Shown one piece after another: positions 10,473 to 18,996 of a stretch of 64,000 bases of DNA. Both the position numbers and the translations under genes were made by a program. The stretch's first letter is position 1, and each line of letters starts with the position of its first letter. Source of the stretch: Marinobacter nauticus (GTDB taxonomy: Bacteria > Pseudomonadota > Gammaproteobacteria > Pseudomonadales > Oleiphilaceae); contig NZ_RBJB01000003.1 in assembly GCF_003634635.1 (NCBI RefSeq), positions 620,001 to 684,000 of the forward strand, written 5' to 3'. The notes beneath the pieces are model-generated. The model searched no databases. It was not told where the DNA came from and worked only from the letters and a program-made list of their open reading frames with translations.

Positions 10473-10500
10473 AGCCCGCCTTGTGCGGGCTTTGTTGTTT
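10473..10500 (+). terminator. Rho-independent terminator of tRNA-Phe
   Basis: Stem AGCCCGC/GCGGGCT with a 5-base loop is followed by the T-rich run TTTGTTGTTT, 15 bases after the tRNA CCA end. Confidence 0.85.
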
Positions 10501-10627
10501 CTGGACCTCTCGCCACTCTCATACAGCATTGACCGTGTCTTGCACCGCACGTAGGAACTCGGCGCTGCACGTGTACAGTCCTTTAGCTAAAGGGCGCCTC
10601 GCAACAACACTGGAAACGGAATTCTTC

Positions 10628-11233
10628 ATGCCATACTGGAAAATACTCGGCTTACTTTCCCTTCTGACCGCTCTCACCGCCTGTGATAACAATGCCCGAA
10701 GCGAACTTCTGTGCACGGCAGAGTATCAATACAACACGTCGGGCGCCGATGCTGCGATCGCCGTCGTGCGTCAGATCGGTGACGAGCACGACTACGTAGT
10801 AGGCAACAATGTGGCGCGGTTTCTAATTCTACGGGGTGCTGATACCGGCAACGTTGACGACTTTGACGAAGCCAATGCCGTGTTGAGTGCGATGAAACCA
10901 GCGTCAGCCGACGATCCAGAACTTATTATCGCCCGATATATTAGCGTCCTGCGATTTCTAGCAATTGCTAATGGTAGCGACCGCAACGGCGCCCGCCAGG
11001 AGTTGACTCAATACTGTCGCGAGTCGACCCAGCCAGAAGCTGAGTGCCTCAGAAATACCATGACCGAAATATTCGAGCACATCGCCCTTTCTGACGGAAC
11101 GAAGAATAATTCGTACAAAGATCTCTCGAACCTTTTCAACGAAACCTACCGGTCTGAGTTCAATGACCCTAGTTTGGATGTGCTACGCGACTACTCTCGC
11201 TCTGTGGTCACCAGTTGCGGAACGAGTGAATAG
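10628..11233 (+). CDS. Hypothetical lipoprotein downstream of tRNA-Phe
   Basis: A 201-residue protein I do not recognise. It begins MPYWKILGLLSLLTALTAC, a clear lipoprotein signal with the lipobox Cys near residue 19. The rest is predicted helical, acidic and lacks catalytic motifs; it has four or five further cysteines. The upstream in-frame ATG at 10481 is rejected because it falls inside the tRNA terminator. Base composition looks less GC-rich than the flanking housekeeping genes. That, and its place directly after a tRNA gene, would fit acquired DNA, but no integrase or repeated tRNA end is visible. Confidence 0.6.
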   Translation: MPYWKILGLLSLLTALTACDNNARSELLCTAEYQYNTSGADAAIAVVRQIGDEHDYVVGNNVARFLILRGADTGNVDDFDEANAVLSAMKPASADDPELIIARYISVLRFLAIANGSDRNGARQELTQYCRESTQPEAECLRNTMTEIFEHIALSDGTKNNSYKDLSNLFNETYRSEFNDPSLDVLRDYSRSVVTSCGTSE

Positions 11234-11293
11234 CCTGCTCTTAGAAAATGTCTGAACCAATTCGCAAAATGTTAGGGACCGCTCCTGAAATAA

Positions 11294-11698
11294 CTACAGG
11301 TCATCCAGCAGACGTTTGGTACCAGAGCCAACAAACTGTTGAGCCATCAGATAATCCGCCACAGCCCGGTAAGCCGGCAGTGAAGTCGGATCATTCGCCG
11401 CATTGCCCGCAACCGGGTTGGAGGCAAAGCGGTCGATGACCATATCGGCAGCAGGATCTATCCAGATCGTTTGGCCATGCACACCGCGCGCCGCGAACGC
11501 CCCGTGGTCGTCGTGGCTAACCCACCACATGCCACGATAGCTCCAGCCATCGAGAAGTTTATATCCGGCTTTGGCAAACACCGCCCGGTCGCCACCATTG
11601 CGAATACTGGCAATCGCCTGGGCCGGGATAATCTGGGCCACAGCAGTCCCGCCAAGCAACAGAGACAGCGCAAAGCCGAGATGTACAGCTGAGTTCAT
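11294..11698 (-). pseudogene. Remnant of a class C beta-lactamase-family serine hydrolase
   Basis: A 134-residue reading frame that joins a signal peptide (MNSAVHLGFALSLLLGG, ending TAVAQ) directly to what looks like the C-terminal quarter of a class C beta-lactamase / 6-aminohexanoate-dimer hydrolase-type protein: IIPAQAIASIRNGG, GWSYRGMWWV, GVHGQTIWIDP and SLPAYRAVADYLM. The expected SxxK and YxN catalytic motifs and some 250 residues between are missing, so it cannot be an active hydrolase of that family. The frame is intact, which points to one in-frame deletion. It lies 14 bp after the ClsC-like gene on the same strand. A small functional secreted protein cannot be excluded. Confidence 0.65.
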
Positions 11699-11712
11699 TG
11701 TCTTTGCCTTAT

Positions 11713-13293
11713 TCAAAGCAGCCACTCAATTGGCAGTATCGACAACAGGAAAATCCCCGTGCGTTGCAAAAACCCTGTATTGGGTTCCTGCTCATGGCGG
11801 ATGACATCGCCATCAACGTGCTCTATCCAATAAAGCTCACCGTTCTCGGTTAGTCGAACTTCGTAAGCCCGCATCGGAATGCTTTCTTCAAAGGCCTCGT
11901 GGATCTTTTCTGAAAGCGCCGGGCTCTCAATCACAAAGCCCAGCTCGGTGTTCAGGTTGATCGAGCGGGGATCGAAATTGAAGGAGCCAACAAACAGTCT
12001 CTCGCCGTCAACGGCAAAGGTCTTGGCATGCAGGCTGGAGCCCGAACTACCGAAGGGCCCGGCACTCTGGTTCCGTTCAACATCAGGCGAGAGCCGCCGC
12101 ATCTCATACAGATGGATACCGGCCTCAAGCAGAGCCTTGCGACGTTTGGCATAACCCGCATGAACAGCGGCTACGTCGGTGGCATCAAGAGAATTGGTCA
12201 GTATGCTTACCTCAATACCTTTGTTCGCCAAAGCCGCAAACGCATCAACACCCGCCCGGGTTGGCACGAAGTACGGGGAAATCAATGCGACCCGGGATTC
12301 GGGTTCTCCAAGAATCTCGCCAAGCTTATACGCCAGCAGATCTTCCCTTTCAGATTTCCCAAGCCCTTTGGCGGGGCTATCACTGACCATTCGGGTTCTG
12401 GCCCAGTCGAACTCCAGTACCCCAGACAACAACTGACGCACAAAATCGGATTCGGAAACCGCCTTCACATAGTCTGTCGCCGCCTGGTCGTTCTCAAGCT
12501 TCAGCGCACGACGCTCCAGCTCACGCAAATCCGCATCGGAAGCGTCGGGCAACAGCTGTTCGACGGGATACGCCGAGGCACTGGCCCAATAGCGATCAAA
12601 AACGCTCGATACCTCGGGTACAACCGGGCCAATGGCAAGCACATCCAGATCCGCAAAAAGAACGCCGGCAGTGGCACCAAAATACTCATCGCCAACGTTC
12701 CGCCCACCCACAATGGTTGCCTGGTTATCAGCGGTGAATGACTTGTTGTGCATCCGGCGGTTAGCCCGCGAGAAGTCCGTCAGGTACCCCAACCATTTGG
12801 GATTACGGATCACAAACGGGTTAAAGAGTCGTACTTCAATGGAAGGATGACTTGCCAAGGCAGCGAGTTCGGCGTCTAACCCGGAGGTGCCGTTATCATC
12901 CAGCAGCAACCGGACCCGCACTCCCCGCTCAGCCGCCGTATGCAGCTCTTCCAACAGCAGTGTTCCGGTTATATCGCCATGCCAGATGTAATACTGAACG
13001 TCCAGAGTTCGATCGGCGGCGCGCGCCAGCAGAACGCGGGCAGCAAAGGCATCCCGAGGGTTTGCCAAGGTATGGATGCCACTATTACCAGGATAGCTCT
13101 CCAACTGCGGCGCAATGGCCTGTCCGAGCCGGGTATCGGCGGCCTCATCCAGGTCCAGGGCGCTGGACTCCGATCGGTCAGCGATTGGCAATGCGCAGGC
13201 CGACAACAAGACCGATAAAAAGAAGACCATCAGCAACGTTAACGTCCGTTGCTTTGGATTCGCGAAACCAAAATCCGGAATAAATTGTCTCAA
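11713..13293 (-). CDS. Phospholipase D family lipoprotein, ClsC (cardiolipin synthase C)-like
   Basis: Two HxK phosphatidyltransferase motifs mark a PLD-superfamily enzyme: MHNKSFTADNQATIVGGRN and LHAKTFAVDGERLFVGSFN. Their wording resembles E. coli ClsC, which makes cardiolipin from phosphatidylglycerol and phosphatidylethanolamine. Here the N terminus carries a lipobox (FFLSVLLSAC). I place the start at the TTG at 13293, giving an n-region with Lys-Gln-Arg before the hydrophobic core. The frame stays open to an ATG at 13449, but the added 52 residues look non-coding. The ATG at 13230 would leave a signal without a basic residue. The protein is about 526 residues. Substrate is inferred from the family only. 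Confidence 0.8.
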   Translation of the reverse strand: MRQFIPDFGFANPKQRTLTLLMVFFLSVLLSACALPIADRSESSALDLDEAADTRLGQAIAPQLESYPGNSGIHTLANPRDAFAARVLLARAADRTLDVQYYIWHGDITGTLLLEELHTAAERGVRVRLLLDDNGTSGLDAELAALASHPSIEVRLFNPFVIRNPKWLGYLTDFSRANRRMHNKSFTADNQATIVGGRNVGDEYFGATAGVLFADLDVLAIGPVVPEVSSVFDRYWASASAYPVEQLLPDASDADLRELERRALKLENDQAATDYVKAVSESDFVRQLLSGVLEFDWARTRMVSDSPAKGLGKSEREDLLAYKLGEILGEPESRVALISPYFVPTRAGVDAFAALANKGIEVSILTNSLDATDVAAVHAGYAKRRKALLEAGIHLYEMRRLSPDVERNQSAGPFGSSGSSLHAKTFAVDGERLFVGSFNFDPRSINLNTELGFVIESPALSEKIHEAFEESIPMRAYEVRLTENGELYWIEHVDGDVIRHEQEPNTGFLQRTGIFLLSILPIEWLL

Positions 13294-13504
13294 CGTGCCT
13301 GCCCCAATAGCGCCCCAACTCGCATGAAAACAGATTTGCCCGGGTAATGACCATAGGCGTTGATATCCAATGGTCAGACTACCATGTCGCTGGCGTCCGC
13401 CCTCTGCCCTATTAACAATCGGGCGATTATTCAGCCGGTCCTGGCGCAAACACCATCCTTAGCCATTCTCACAATTAAATTTACAAATCTTTTTCAAACT
13501 CAAC

Positions 13505-13531
13505 TAAAAATTCAGGAGAAAATGCCGTATA
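13505..13531 (+). promoter_or_regulatory. Sigma-28 (FliA)-like promoter of the chemoreceptor gene
   Basis: TAAA (13505-13508), a 15-base spacer and GCCGTATA (13524-13531) match the flagellar sigma-28 pattern TAAA-N15-GCCGATAA at both core elements. It lies 57 bp before the start codon of a methyl-accepting chemotaxis gene, the expected type of target. Confidence 0.5.
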
Positions 13532-13588
13532 CCGTCCCAACAGGCCATTAAATGACTCGCAGGGAGGCGGTTACCAAAGGAAAAATCG

Positions 13589-15157
13589 ATGCGTGCTTTT
13601 TGGGGAAACCTTGCGGTGGGAAAGAAGCTGGCTTCCAGCTTTGCGATTCTGGTGCTGCTCATCCTGATCGTCGCGGTCGTCAGCATCACCTCACTCAACG
13701 ACTACAACCATCGCGTATCGATATTAAAACAGGCCAACCAAGCTGAAATCTCGTTGCTGGAGGCTGAGCGGGAGGAGAAGAACTATCGGATACACGAAAC
13801 CCCCGAATCCATTGATCGAGCCGCCGACTACCTGGTGCAAACCAAAGCCGCTCTGGCCACATTGATGACACTGATCCAAAACGCAAGCGACCGGCAACTG
13901 GTTGAACAGATACGCGCCGATATCGAAGACTACCAGTCTCTCCTGAACACCTATACGGCAAGCCTATCCGCCGGCGCTGCTGATACGTCGTCCCTCGAAG
14001 AACAACTATACAAAGCCGCTCACAATGCCATTGGCAAGACCGAGGAACTGAAAGAGCGCGAGCGGATTCTGATGGAAGAGCGTTATGACCTGACGGTTAT
14101 CGAAATCATCGCTATAACCGCACTGGCCATGTTTGTGGCGGCGATCGTGGCATGGACCCTCACTCGATCAATAACACGTCCGATCAGCGAAACCCTGAGT
14201 ATTGCCAACAAGGTTGCATCGGGCGACCTCACCGTGGACAGCCGAAGTAGTCGTGGCGATGAGTTTGGCCAGCTGTTGGCCGCATTTGGCATCATGGTCA
14301 CTAACCTCCGGGGACTGATTCAGGAAATCAATCAGGGTGCGGCCAGCATCGCTTCGGCGTCAGAGGAACTCTCCGCGGTCACCCACCAGACAAACATGGG
14401 GGTCGCCGAGCAGAAGTCGCAAACAGATCAGGTCGCCGCAGCGCTGAATCAGATGGTCGCGACGGTCACTGAAGTTGCTCGAAGTGCCGAAGCCGCCTTT
14501 CAGTCCGCAAATCACTGCAGCGACAAGACAGAAAGTGGTACTGCGACTACCAACGAGACCCTCAGCTTCGTATCCGAGCTGAACTCGCAAAGCACCTCGG
14601 TCATGCAGCAACTCAATACCCTGAAAGCCGAAACCGACAATATCGGCACGGTGCTGGACGTTATCAAAGCAGTTGCTGAGCAGACCAACCTTCTGGCGCT
14701 GAATGCTGCGATCGAGGCTGCCCGGGCCGGAGACCAGGGGCGCGGCTTTGCCGTAGTGGCGGATGAAGTAAGGTCACTTGCCAAGCGAACCCAAACGTCT
14801 GCAGTGGAAATCGAGTCCCTGATCGGCAACCTTCTCGCCAGCGCCGAAGCGGCGGTATCAGACATGGGGCGCGGGCATCAATTGGCCAAGCAAACACTGG
14901 AACGGGCAGAACTGGGAGGCACGGCCATTCAGGCCATTGCGGAAGCTGTTGAAGAGATTCGCCGTTACAACAGCCAGATCGCTACCGCCGCTGATCAACA
15001 GATCTCGGTTGCCGAAGACATGAACAAGAATATGACTCAGATCCGGGATATTGGAGACCAGTCTGCGGCCTCCACGGAGCAGGTATCGGCGGCCAGCGAG
15101 GAACTGGCAAGACTTGCCGAAGGGCTTCACACGCAAATCGCGCAATTCCGGTACTGA
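13589..15157 (+). CDS. Methyl-accepting chemotaxis protein
   Basis: A 522-residue transmembrane chemoreceptor. It has TM1 (about 15-36), a helical periplasmic sensor of roughly 130 residues, TM2 (about 168-190), a HAMP domain (about 191-245) and a cytoplasmic signalling coiled coil. The invariant hairpin tip [18 protein letters not shown] lies at about 363-380. The periplasmic part is all-helical (four-helix-bundle type); its ligand cannot be read from sequence. No C-terminal CheR/CheB-tethering pentapeptide is seen; it ends IAQFRY. GGA precedes the ATG. No chemotaxis kinase genes are nearby, so it is an orphan receptor. Confidence 0.95.
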   Translation: MRAFWGNLAVGKKLASSFAILVLLILIVAVVSITSLNDYNHRVSILKQANQAEISLLEAEREEKNYRIHETPESIDRAADYLVQTKAALATLMTLIQNASDRQLVEQIRADIEDYQSLLNTYTASLSAGAADTSSLEEQLYKAAHNAIGKTEELKERERILMEERYDLTVIEIIAITALAMFVAAIVAWTLTRSITRPISETLSIANKVASGDLTVDSRSSRGDEFGQLLAAFGIMVTNLRGLIQEINQGAASIASASEELSAVTHQTNMGVAEQKSQTDQVAAALNQMVATVTEVARSAEAAFQSANHCSDKTESGTATTNETLSFVSELNSQSTSVMQQLNTLKAETDNIGTVLDVIKAVAEQTNLLALNAAIEAARAGDQGRGFAVVADEVRSLAKRTQTSAVEIESLIGNLLASAEAAVSDMGRGHQLAKQTLERAELGGTAIQAIAEAVEEIRRYNSQIATAADQQISVAEDMNKNMTQIRDIGDQSAASTEQVSAASEELARLAEGLHTQIAQFRY

Positions 15158-15252
15158 CCAAGCCAGCGGGCCTTCCGATCACGAACGACAACAACTTGAG
15201 GTGGGCAACGAGGTTCGAGGTATCGATTAGGGTTCGCTGACGCCAGAGACTG

Positions 15253-15429
15253 TTACCCCACCCGGGCCTGCAGAGGGGACATCTTCCGCTCCACCTCTCC
15301 ACGTTCCTCCTGGGCTCTTTTCAAGCGGGAATAGTTGGTTGGGGTCGGTTCCCGGTCATAGCGTGTCTGCGCCTGATGCGCCAGATCGCACTTCTCCAGC
15401 CACTGTTCAATAAGCTCTACTGTGCTCAT
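15253..15429 (-). CDS. Small hypothetical protein (58 aa)
   Basis: A 58-residue ORF with a near-ideal ribosome binding site: GGAGG six bases before the ATG. It begins MSTVELIEQWLEKCDLAHQA and continues into a highly charged, probably helical segment (RLKRAQEERGEVERKM). I recognise no family. It stands alone between the chemoreceptor gene (convergent) and the FMN reductase gene (same strand, 120 bp upstream). The Shine-Dalgarno sequence lies inside a perfect 10 bp inverted repeat, described separately. Confidence 0.6.
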   Translation of the reverse strand: MSTVELIEQWLEKCDLAHQAQTRYDREPTPTNYSRLKRAQEERGEVERKMSPLQARVG

Positions 15430-15434
15430 GGTCC

Positions 15435-15483
15435 ACCTCCGTTGTCATTAGGTATGCGTTCACCATAAACGACCAACGGAGGT
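15435..15483 (-). promoter_or_regulatory. Inverted repeat that can sequester the ribosome binding site of the 58-aa ORF
   Basis: On the minus strand ACCTCCGTTG (15483-15474) and CAACGGAGGT (15444-15435) are perfect 10 bp complements separated by 29 bases. The second arm contains the GGAGG Shine-Dalgarno sequence of the small gene starting at 15429. If the transcript starts upstream of 15483, the hairpin would hide the ribosome binding site. Otherwise the same dyad could be a protein operator. Confidence 0.55.
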
Positions 15484-15549
15484 AGAATCCCGAAAGCTTT
15501 ATGCTTGAATTGTGGCAAATAATGATCGGAAATCAGAGCGCCCGGTGAG

Positions 15550-16113
15550 TTAGCGCATGGCCTTCATTCCCTCAGCCCACTTGGCCAGCTCCGTCAGCAT
15601 GGTCGAGGCCGATCCGGTATGATGCTCAGTCACCTGGAACTTGCGATTCTCGTCCAGAAGTTCCCAGGGCATCTGCACCATTACGCCTTCCACCATGGGC
15701 ATCATTTTAACGGTGGTCACCAGTTGTTTTGCCATCTGGGCAGACCTAAGCCCGCCAGAGACGCCGCCATAGCTGACAAAGGCACACGGTTTATAATTCC
15801 ACTCGTTGTACACGTAGTTGATCGCGTTCATGAAGGAAGGCGGCGGGCAGAAGTTGTACTCCGGAAGCACGAACACGTAGGCGTCTGCGCCGGACACACT
15901 CTCCGACCAGTTTTTCGTGTGCTCGTGCTGATACTGCTGCTGACGCGGGTGATTGGGCTCGTCATAAACCGGCAAGTTAAAATCCGCCAGATCCACCAGC
16001 TCACTGTTAAAAGCACCCTGTTCGTTGGCAAAACCGTTGAACCACTCAGCGATGGCTGGGCCGACACGGCCGGGGCGAGTACTGCAGATGATTGTCTGTA
16101 ACTTGAGGGACAT
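15550..16113 (-). CDS. NADPH-dependent FMN reductase-like flavoprotein
   Basis: A 187-residue flavodoxin-fold protein. Its phosphate-binding loop is CSTRPGRVGPAIAEWF (about 10-25), followed by VFVLPEYNF (about 80-88) and YGGVSGGLRSAQ (about 113-124), both typical of the NADPH-dependent FMN/quinone reductase family. The physiological acceptor is unknown. AGGA lies 8 bp before the ATG. It stands alone on the minus strand. Confidence 0.88.
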   Translation of the reverse strand: MSLKLQTIICSTRPGRVGPAIAEWFNGFANEQGAFNSELVDLADFNLPVYDEPNHPRQQQYQHEHTKNWSESVSGADAYVFVLPEYNFCPPPSFMNAINYVYNEWNYKPCAFVSYGGVSGGLRSAQMAKQLVTTVKMMPMVEGVMVQMPWELLDENRKFQVTEHHTGSASTMLTELAKWAEGMKAMR

Positions 16114-16255
16114 GGCACGCTTCCTTTTGCTGAATAGACCGATCTACCGCGCAAACCGTACGGCAAAACCGGTTCGCGCCGTTATGTAGTCTTGATCAGT
16201 CTAGCCTCAGCGCCAGGCGATAGATAACACAAGCTTCTGCAGGAATTGTTCAGAT

Positions 16256-16504
16256 TTACTGACGATCCCGGAGCACCTTCCAGTCCAGAACATTTCCCTC
16301 GGAATCGAACTGAACATAGCCGGAATAGCCGTCGGATTCATGCCAGGTCTTAACGTAACCGACCACCTGGCCATCTTCGGCAATCATTTCAAAGGAGGTG
16401 TTCTTCTCGTGGATAATGCGGTGATCATCACTGTCAGGAGCGACTTCTTGAAGTTTCAGGTTCGGGTTTCCGGGAAGTGCGATATCGAGCAGATGTGAGT
16501 TCAT
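16256..16504 (-). CDS. Hypothetical protein (82 aa)
   Basis: Starts MNSHLLDIALPGNPNLKLQE with AGAGG seven bases upstream; the longer frame to 16594 has no ribosome binding site and is rejected. It is an acidic, soluble, probably beta-rich protein containing the segment DGQVVGYVKTWHESDGYSGY. I recognise no family. It is monocistronic, with gaps of about 140 and 200 bp on either side. Confidence 0.6.
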   Translation of the reverse strand: MNSHLLDIALPGNPNLKLQEVAPDSDDHRIIHEKNTSFEMIAEDGQVVGYVKTWHESDGYSGYVQFDSEGNVLDWKVLRDRQ

Positions 16505-16701
16505 GGCAAAACCTCTTCGGGCATTCAGGCAGGGGACCGGTTTCGATCCGTCACGGCCAGTGTAGGCATGATTTGTGTCGCTGCGTTGACACACCTCAAG
16601 ACCGTTTCCGTGTTCAGCAGACTGTCACAATCCACGTCTTTGAACCCTGGACCGGCTGGCTGCTATGTTAGTTCCGAAAACAGGAACCGGAGGCTACCCC
16701 A

Positions 16702-17346
16702 ATGGACTACGTCAGCCCGATCAGCAGCGCCATAATGGCGGTTGTCTGGATCGTCTACTTTCAGCTCTTTTTCCTGCAATACAAACGAAATAACCGCCCC
16801 TATCTGGTCATCCACCATGCCCAGAACGAGAACCCGGATGCACTGTGTTTGCTGGTGAACATGGGGCAGGAAACGGTGCATATTCAGTGTGTACAGGTTG
16901 TGGTGCATACCCGGGCTGGGCAAGAAAAAACCCTGACGGTTACGCAATACGAGAGCGTCGCACCGGATGACTCCAACGTACAGCATGCTCTGCGGCAAGG
17001 CCCGGTGCCTTCCGGTGGCTACCTGGTTCTGGGCTCGTTCCGGAATGTGATTCTCGGCAAGAACAGCGAGGACGAAGACAGCGACTATCTTTTCGAGGAC
17101 ATTACAGGATTTGAACTTCGGGCAGCCGTGATTCACGGCCCCAGCACCTACCCCGTAGGTGTGCGCCGGAGCTTCACTTTGCGCCACGATGGCAGACCAA
17201 AAATATTCCCGCACAACATTCACAGCGAGCAGCTAAACCGGCGCAAAGACCGCAACGAGGTGCGCCGCTGGCTTGAGGAAGAGCTTCAGCCCAAATGCAG
17301 AGGTCGTTCGGAATCGGACAGCTCCGACCAGTCCGCCAGCGAATAG
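16702..17346 (+). CDS. Hypothetical membrane-anchored protein (214 aa)
   Basis: One N-terminal membrane helix (about 7-26, ISSAIMAVVWIVYFQLFF) is followed by a soluble beta-rich domain and a charged C-terminal tail rich in Arg, Glu and Ser. I recognise no named domain. The ribosome binding site GGAGG lies 8 bp before the ATG. The neighbour on the far side is convergent, so it is a single-gene unit. Confidence 0.65.
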   Translation: MDYVSPISSAIMAVVWIVYFQLFFLQYKRNNRPYLVIHHAQNENPDALCLLVNMGQETVHIQCVQVVVHTRAGQEKTLTVTQYESVAPDDSNVQHALRQGPVPSGGYLVLGSFRNVILGKNSEDEDSDYLFEDITGFELRAAVIHGPSTYPVGVRRSFTLRHDGRPKIFPHNIHSEQLNRRKDRNEVRRWLEEELQPKCRGRSESDSSDQSASE

Positions 17347-17373
17347 GACGGGGAAGATGAATCCCCGGCCGAG

Positions 17374-18042
17374 TTAGCGGTCTCCCGAGGTGAGCCGAGA
17401 CAGGAAAGCATCCAGGTCTCTTACCTCTTCAAGGCACAGGCTATGTTCCATTCCATAGCTTTGATACTCCGGCTCGTACCCGAGGTCCTGAAGTGTCCGA
17501 AGTGCCGCCTGGCCAAGTGTTTCGGCCACGATAGGGTCGAAGCGACCATGGCCGATAAATACCGGCAACTTGCGGTTGGCTTCGCTCAGTTTGATGGTAT
17601 CAACCGTAGCGAAGTAAGTAGACAGCGCAAACAGGCCGCCAAGACGCTCCGGATAGCTGAGGGCCAGCTCATAAGCCACCGCACCGCCCTGGGAGAAACC
17701 ACCCAGAATGATGTTTTCACTGGCAACACCGCGCTCCCGCTCGGCCTGGATCAGCTCTGCAACCATGGCTGCGGACGCGCGAAGCTGTTCGGCATCAACC
17801 TTACGATCGACGTCCATGGCAAGAATGTCGTACCAGGCCGGCATCACCATTCCGCCATTGATGGTAACCGGCAGCTCCGGTGCATGGGGAAAGATGAAAC
17901 GGACGGGCTGCTCCCGCGAGAACCGGAACTCCGGAACCACCGGCTCGAAGTCATGACCGCTGGCGCCAAGACCGTGCAGCCAGATGATGCTGGTTTGCGG
18001 GTTGTCGCCGGTGTCGATTTGCAGTGTTTCAAGGGGTGTCAT
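17374..18042 (-). CDS. Alpha/beta hydrolase, carboxylesterase (phospholipase/carboxylesterase family)
   Basis: A 222-residue serine esterase of the small carboxylesterase group (acyl-protein thioesterase-like). Motifs are IIWLHGLGASGHDF (oxyanion hole, near 18-31), nucleophile GFSQGG with Ser near 116, Asp in GRFDPIV and His in MEHSLC. The start at 18042 has GGAG five bases upstream; the in-frame ATG at 18084 has none. It follows the ParA-like gene by 50 bp on the same strand. Confidence 0.9.
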   Translation of the reverse strand: MTPLETLQIDTGDNPQTSIIWLHGLGASGHDFEPVVPEFRFSREQPVRFIFPHAPELPVTINGGMVMPAWYDILAMDVDRKVDAEQLRASAAMVAELIQAERERGVASENIILGGFSQGGAVAYELALSYPERLGGLFALSTYFATVDTIKLSEANRKLPVFIGHGRFDPIVAETLGQAALRTLQDLGYEPEYQSYGMEHSLCLEEVRDLDAFLSRLTSGDR

Positions 18043-18092
18043 CAAGGCTCCACTCGTGTCGAATAAGTGCCGAGACTCTACCACTTTTCAGG

Positions 18093-18842
18093 CTATCGAG
18101 ACCAAAGATCCGTTTTGATACCCGACCACAGTTTGCGGAATTCTCCTGCCGCCAGTGAGCCTGGGGCCAGCACTTCAAGTGGTTGCCCTTCTTCCCCCAT
18201 ACGCTCAACCGCACTCGCATAGGGGACGGCAGCAAGCGCAGGCAAGCCAAGCTTCTCTGCGTCCCGCGCCAACACATCTCGATGCAGATTCTTGCGCCTA
18301 TCCACCATTGAAAAAAACGGACGCAACTTCTTAACACCGAGTTTTTTATCCTTCACAAACTCTTTCAACTGATCCCAGCTGTTCAGGGACAACCAGGTGG
18401 GTACCACCGGTACATACACCTTGTCAGCCACATCCAGCACCTGCTCGGTAAGCCGGGATAACGTGGGCGGGCAATCCAGAATTACCAGACTGGTGTCTTC
18501 CGACAAAGGTGCCAACAGGTCTTTCAACGCGTTGCCATCGTGCTCCTGTTCGAGCTTGATGTCGAAATTTCGAAAGCTGGAATGGGCGGGGATAAAATCC
18601 AGATTGGGATAAACGTCTTCGTGAATAAAGCGGGCAATAGGCGATTTCCCCTCCAGCAGTTTGGAGAGTTTCCGGCCCTTCACGGGCTCTGCTCCGGCAA
18701 GGTAGAAACTGGAGGCCCCCTGTGGATCCAGATCCCAGAGCAAGGTCCTCAGATTGTCCCGGCTGGCCAGGTAAGCGGTGTTGACCGCAGCGGCGGTCTT
18801 TCCAACCCCGCCCTTGGGGCTGTAGAAGGCGATGATTCTCAT
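18093..18842 (-). CDS. Orphan ParA-family ATPase
   Basis: A 249-residue P-loop ATPase with the deviant Walker A motif YSPKGGVGKTAAAVN (about 7-21), Walker A' LLWDLDPQGAS and Walker B LVILDCPPTL. These mark the ParA/MinD superfamily that positions DNA or protein complexes. No parB gene or centromere-like repeats are visible beside it, so it is probably not a chromosome-partition system. The ATG has GGAG about 9 bp upstream. Cargo unknown. Confidence 0.88.
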   Translation of the reverse strand: MRIIAFYSPKGGVGKTAAAVNTAYLASRDNLRTLLWDLDPQGASSFYLAGAEPVKGRKLSKLLEGKSPIARFIHEDVYPNLDFIPAHSSFRNFDIKLEQEHDGNALKDLLAPLSEDTSLVILDCPPTLSRLTEQVLDVADKVYVPVVPTWLSLNSWDQLKEFVKDKKLGVKKLRPFFSMVDRRKNLHRDVLARDAEKLGLPALAAVPYASAVERMGEEGQPLEVLAPGSLAAGEFRKLWSGIKTDLWSR

Positions 18843-18996
18843 CCTGTGCGGCTCCTGCCGTGTTCCATGTCAGTAAACACTACAGGATAACAGCGACCCA
18901 GCGGCCATTCATGAAGCTTTTATGACAACCGGCAAGCGACGATTGGCAAGAACTGTCCGGGATAGGAGGGCACGAAAGGCTTTCGTAAAACCACTT

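Noticed and set aside
10481..10627. N-terminal extension of the lipoprotein gene to an ATG at 10481
   Set aside because: The added codons run through the tRNA terminator, and the lipoprotein signal begins at 10628.
12028..12741. A 237-codon open frame opposite the phospholipase D gene
   Set aside because: The opposite strand carries two HxK motifs and a lipobox; this frame has no recognisable features.
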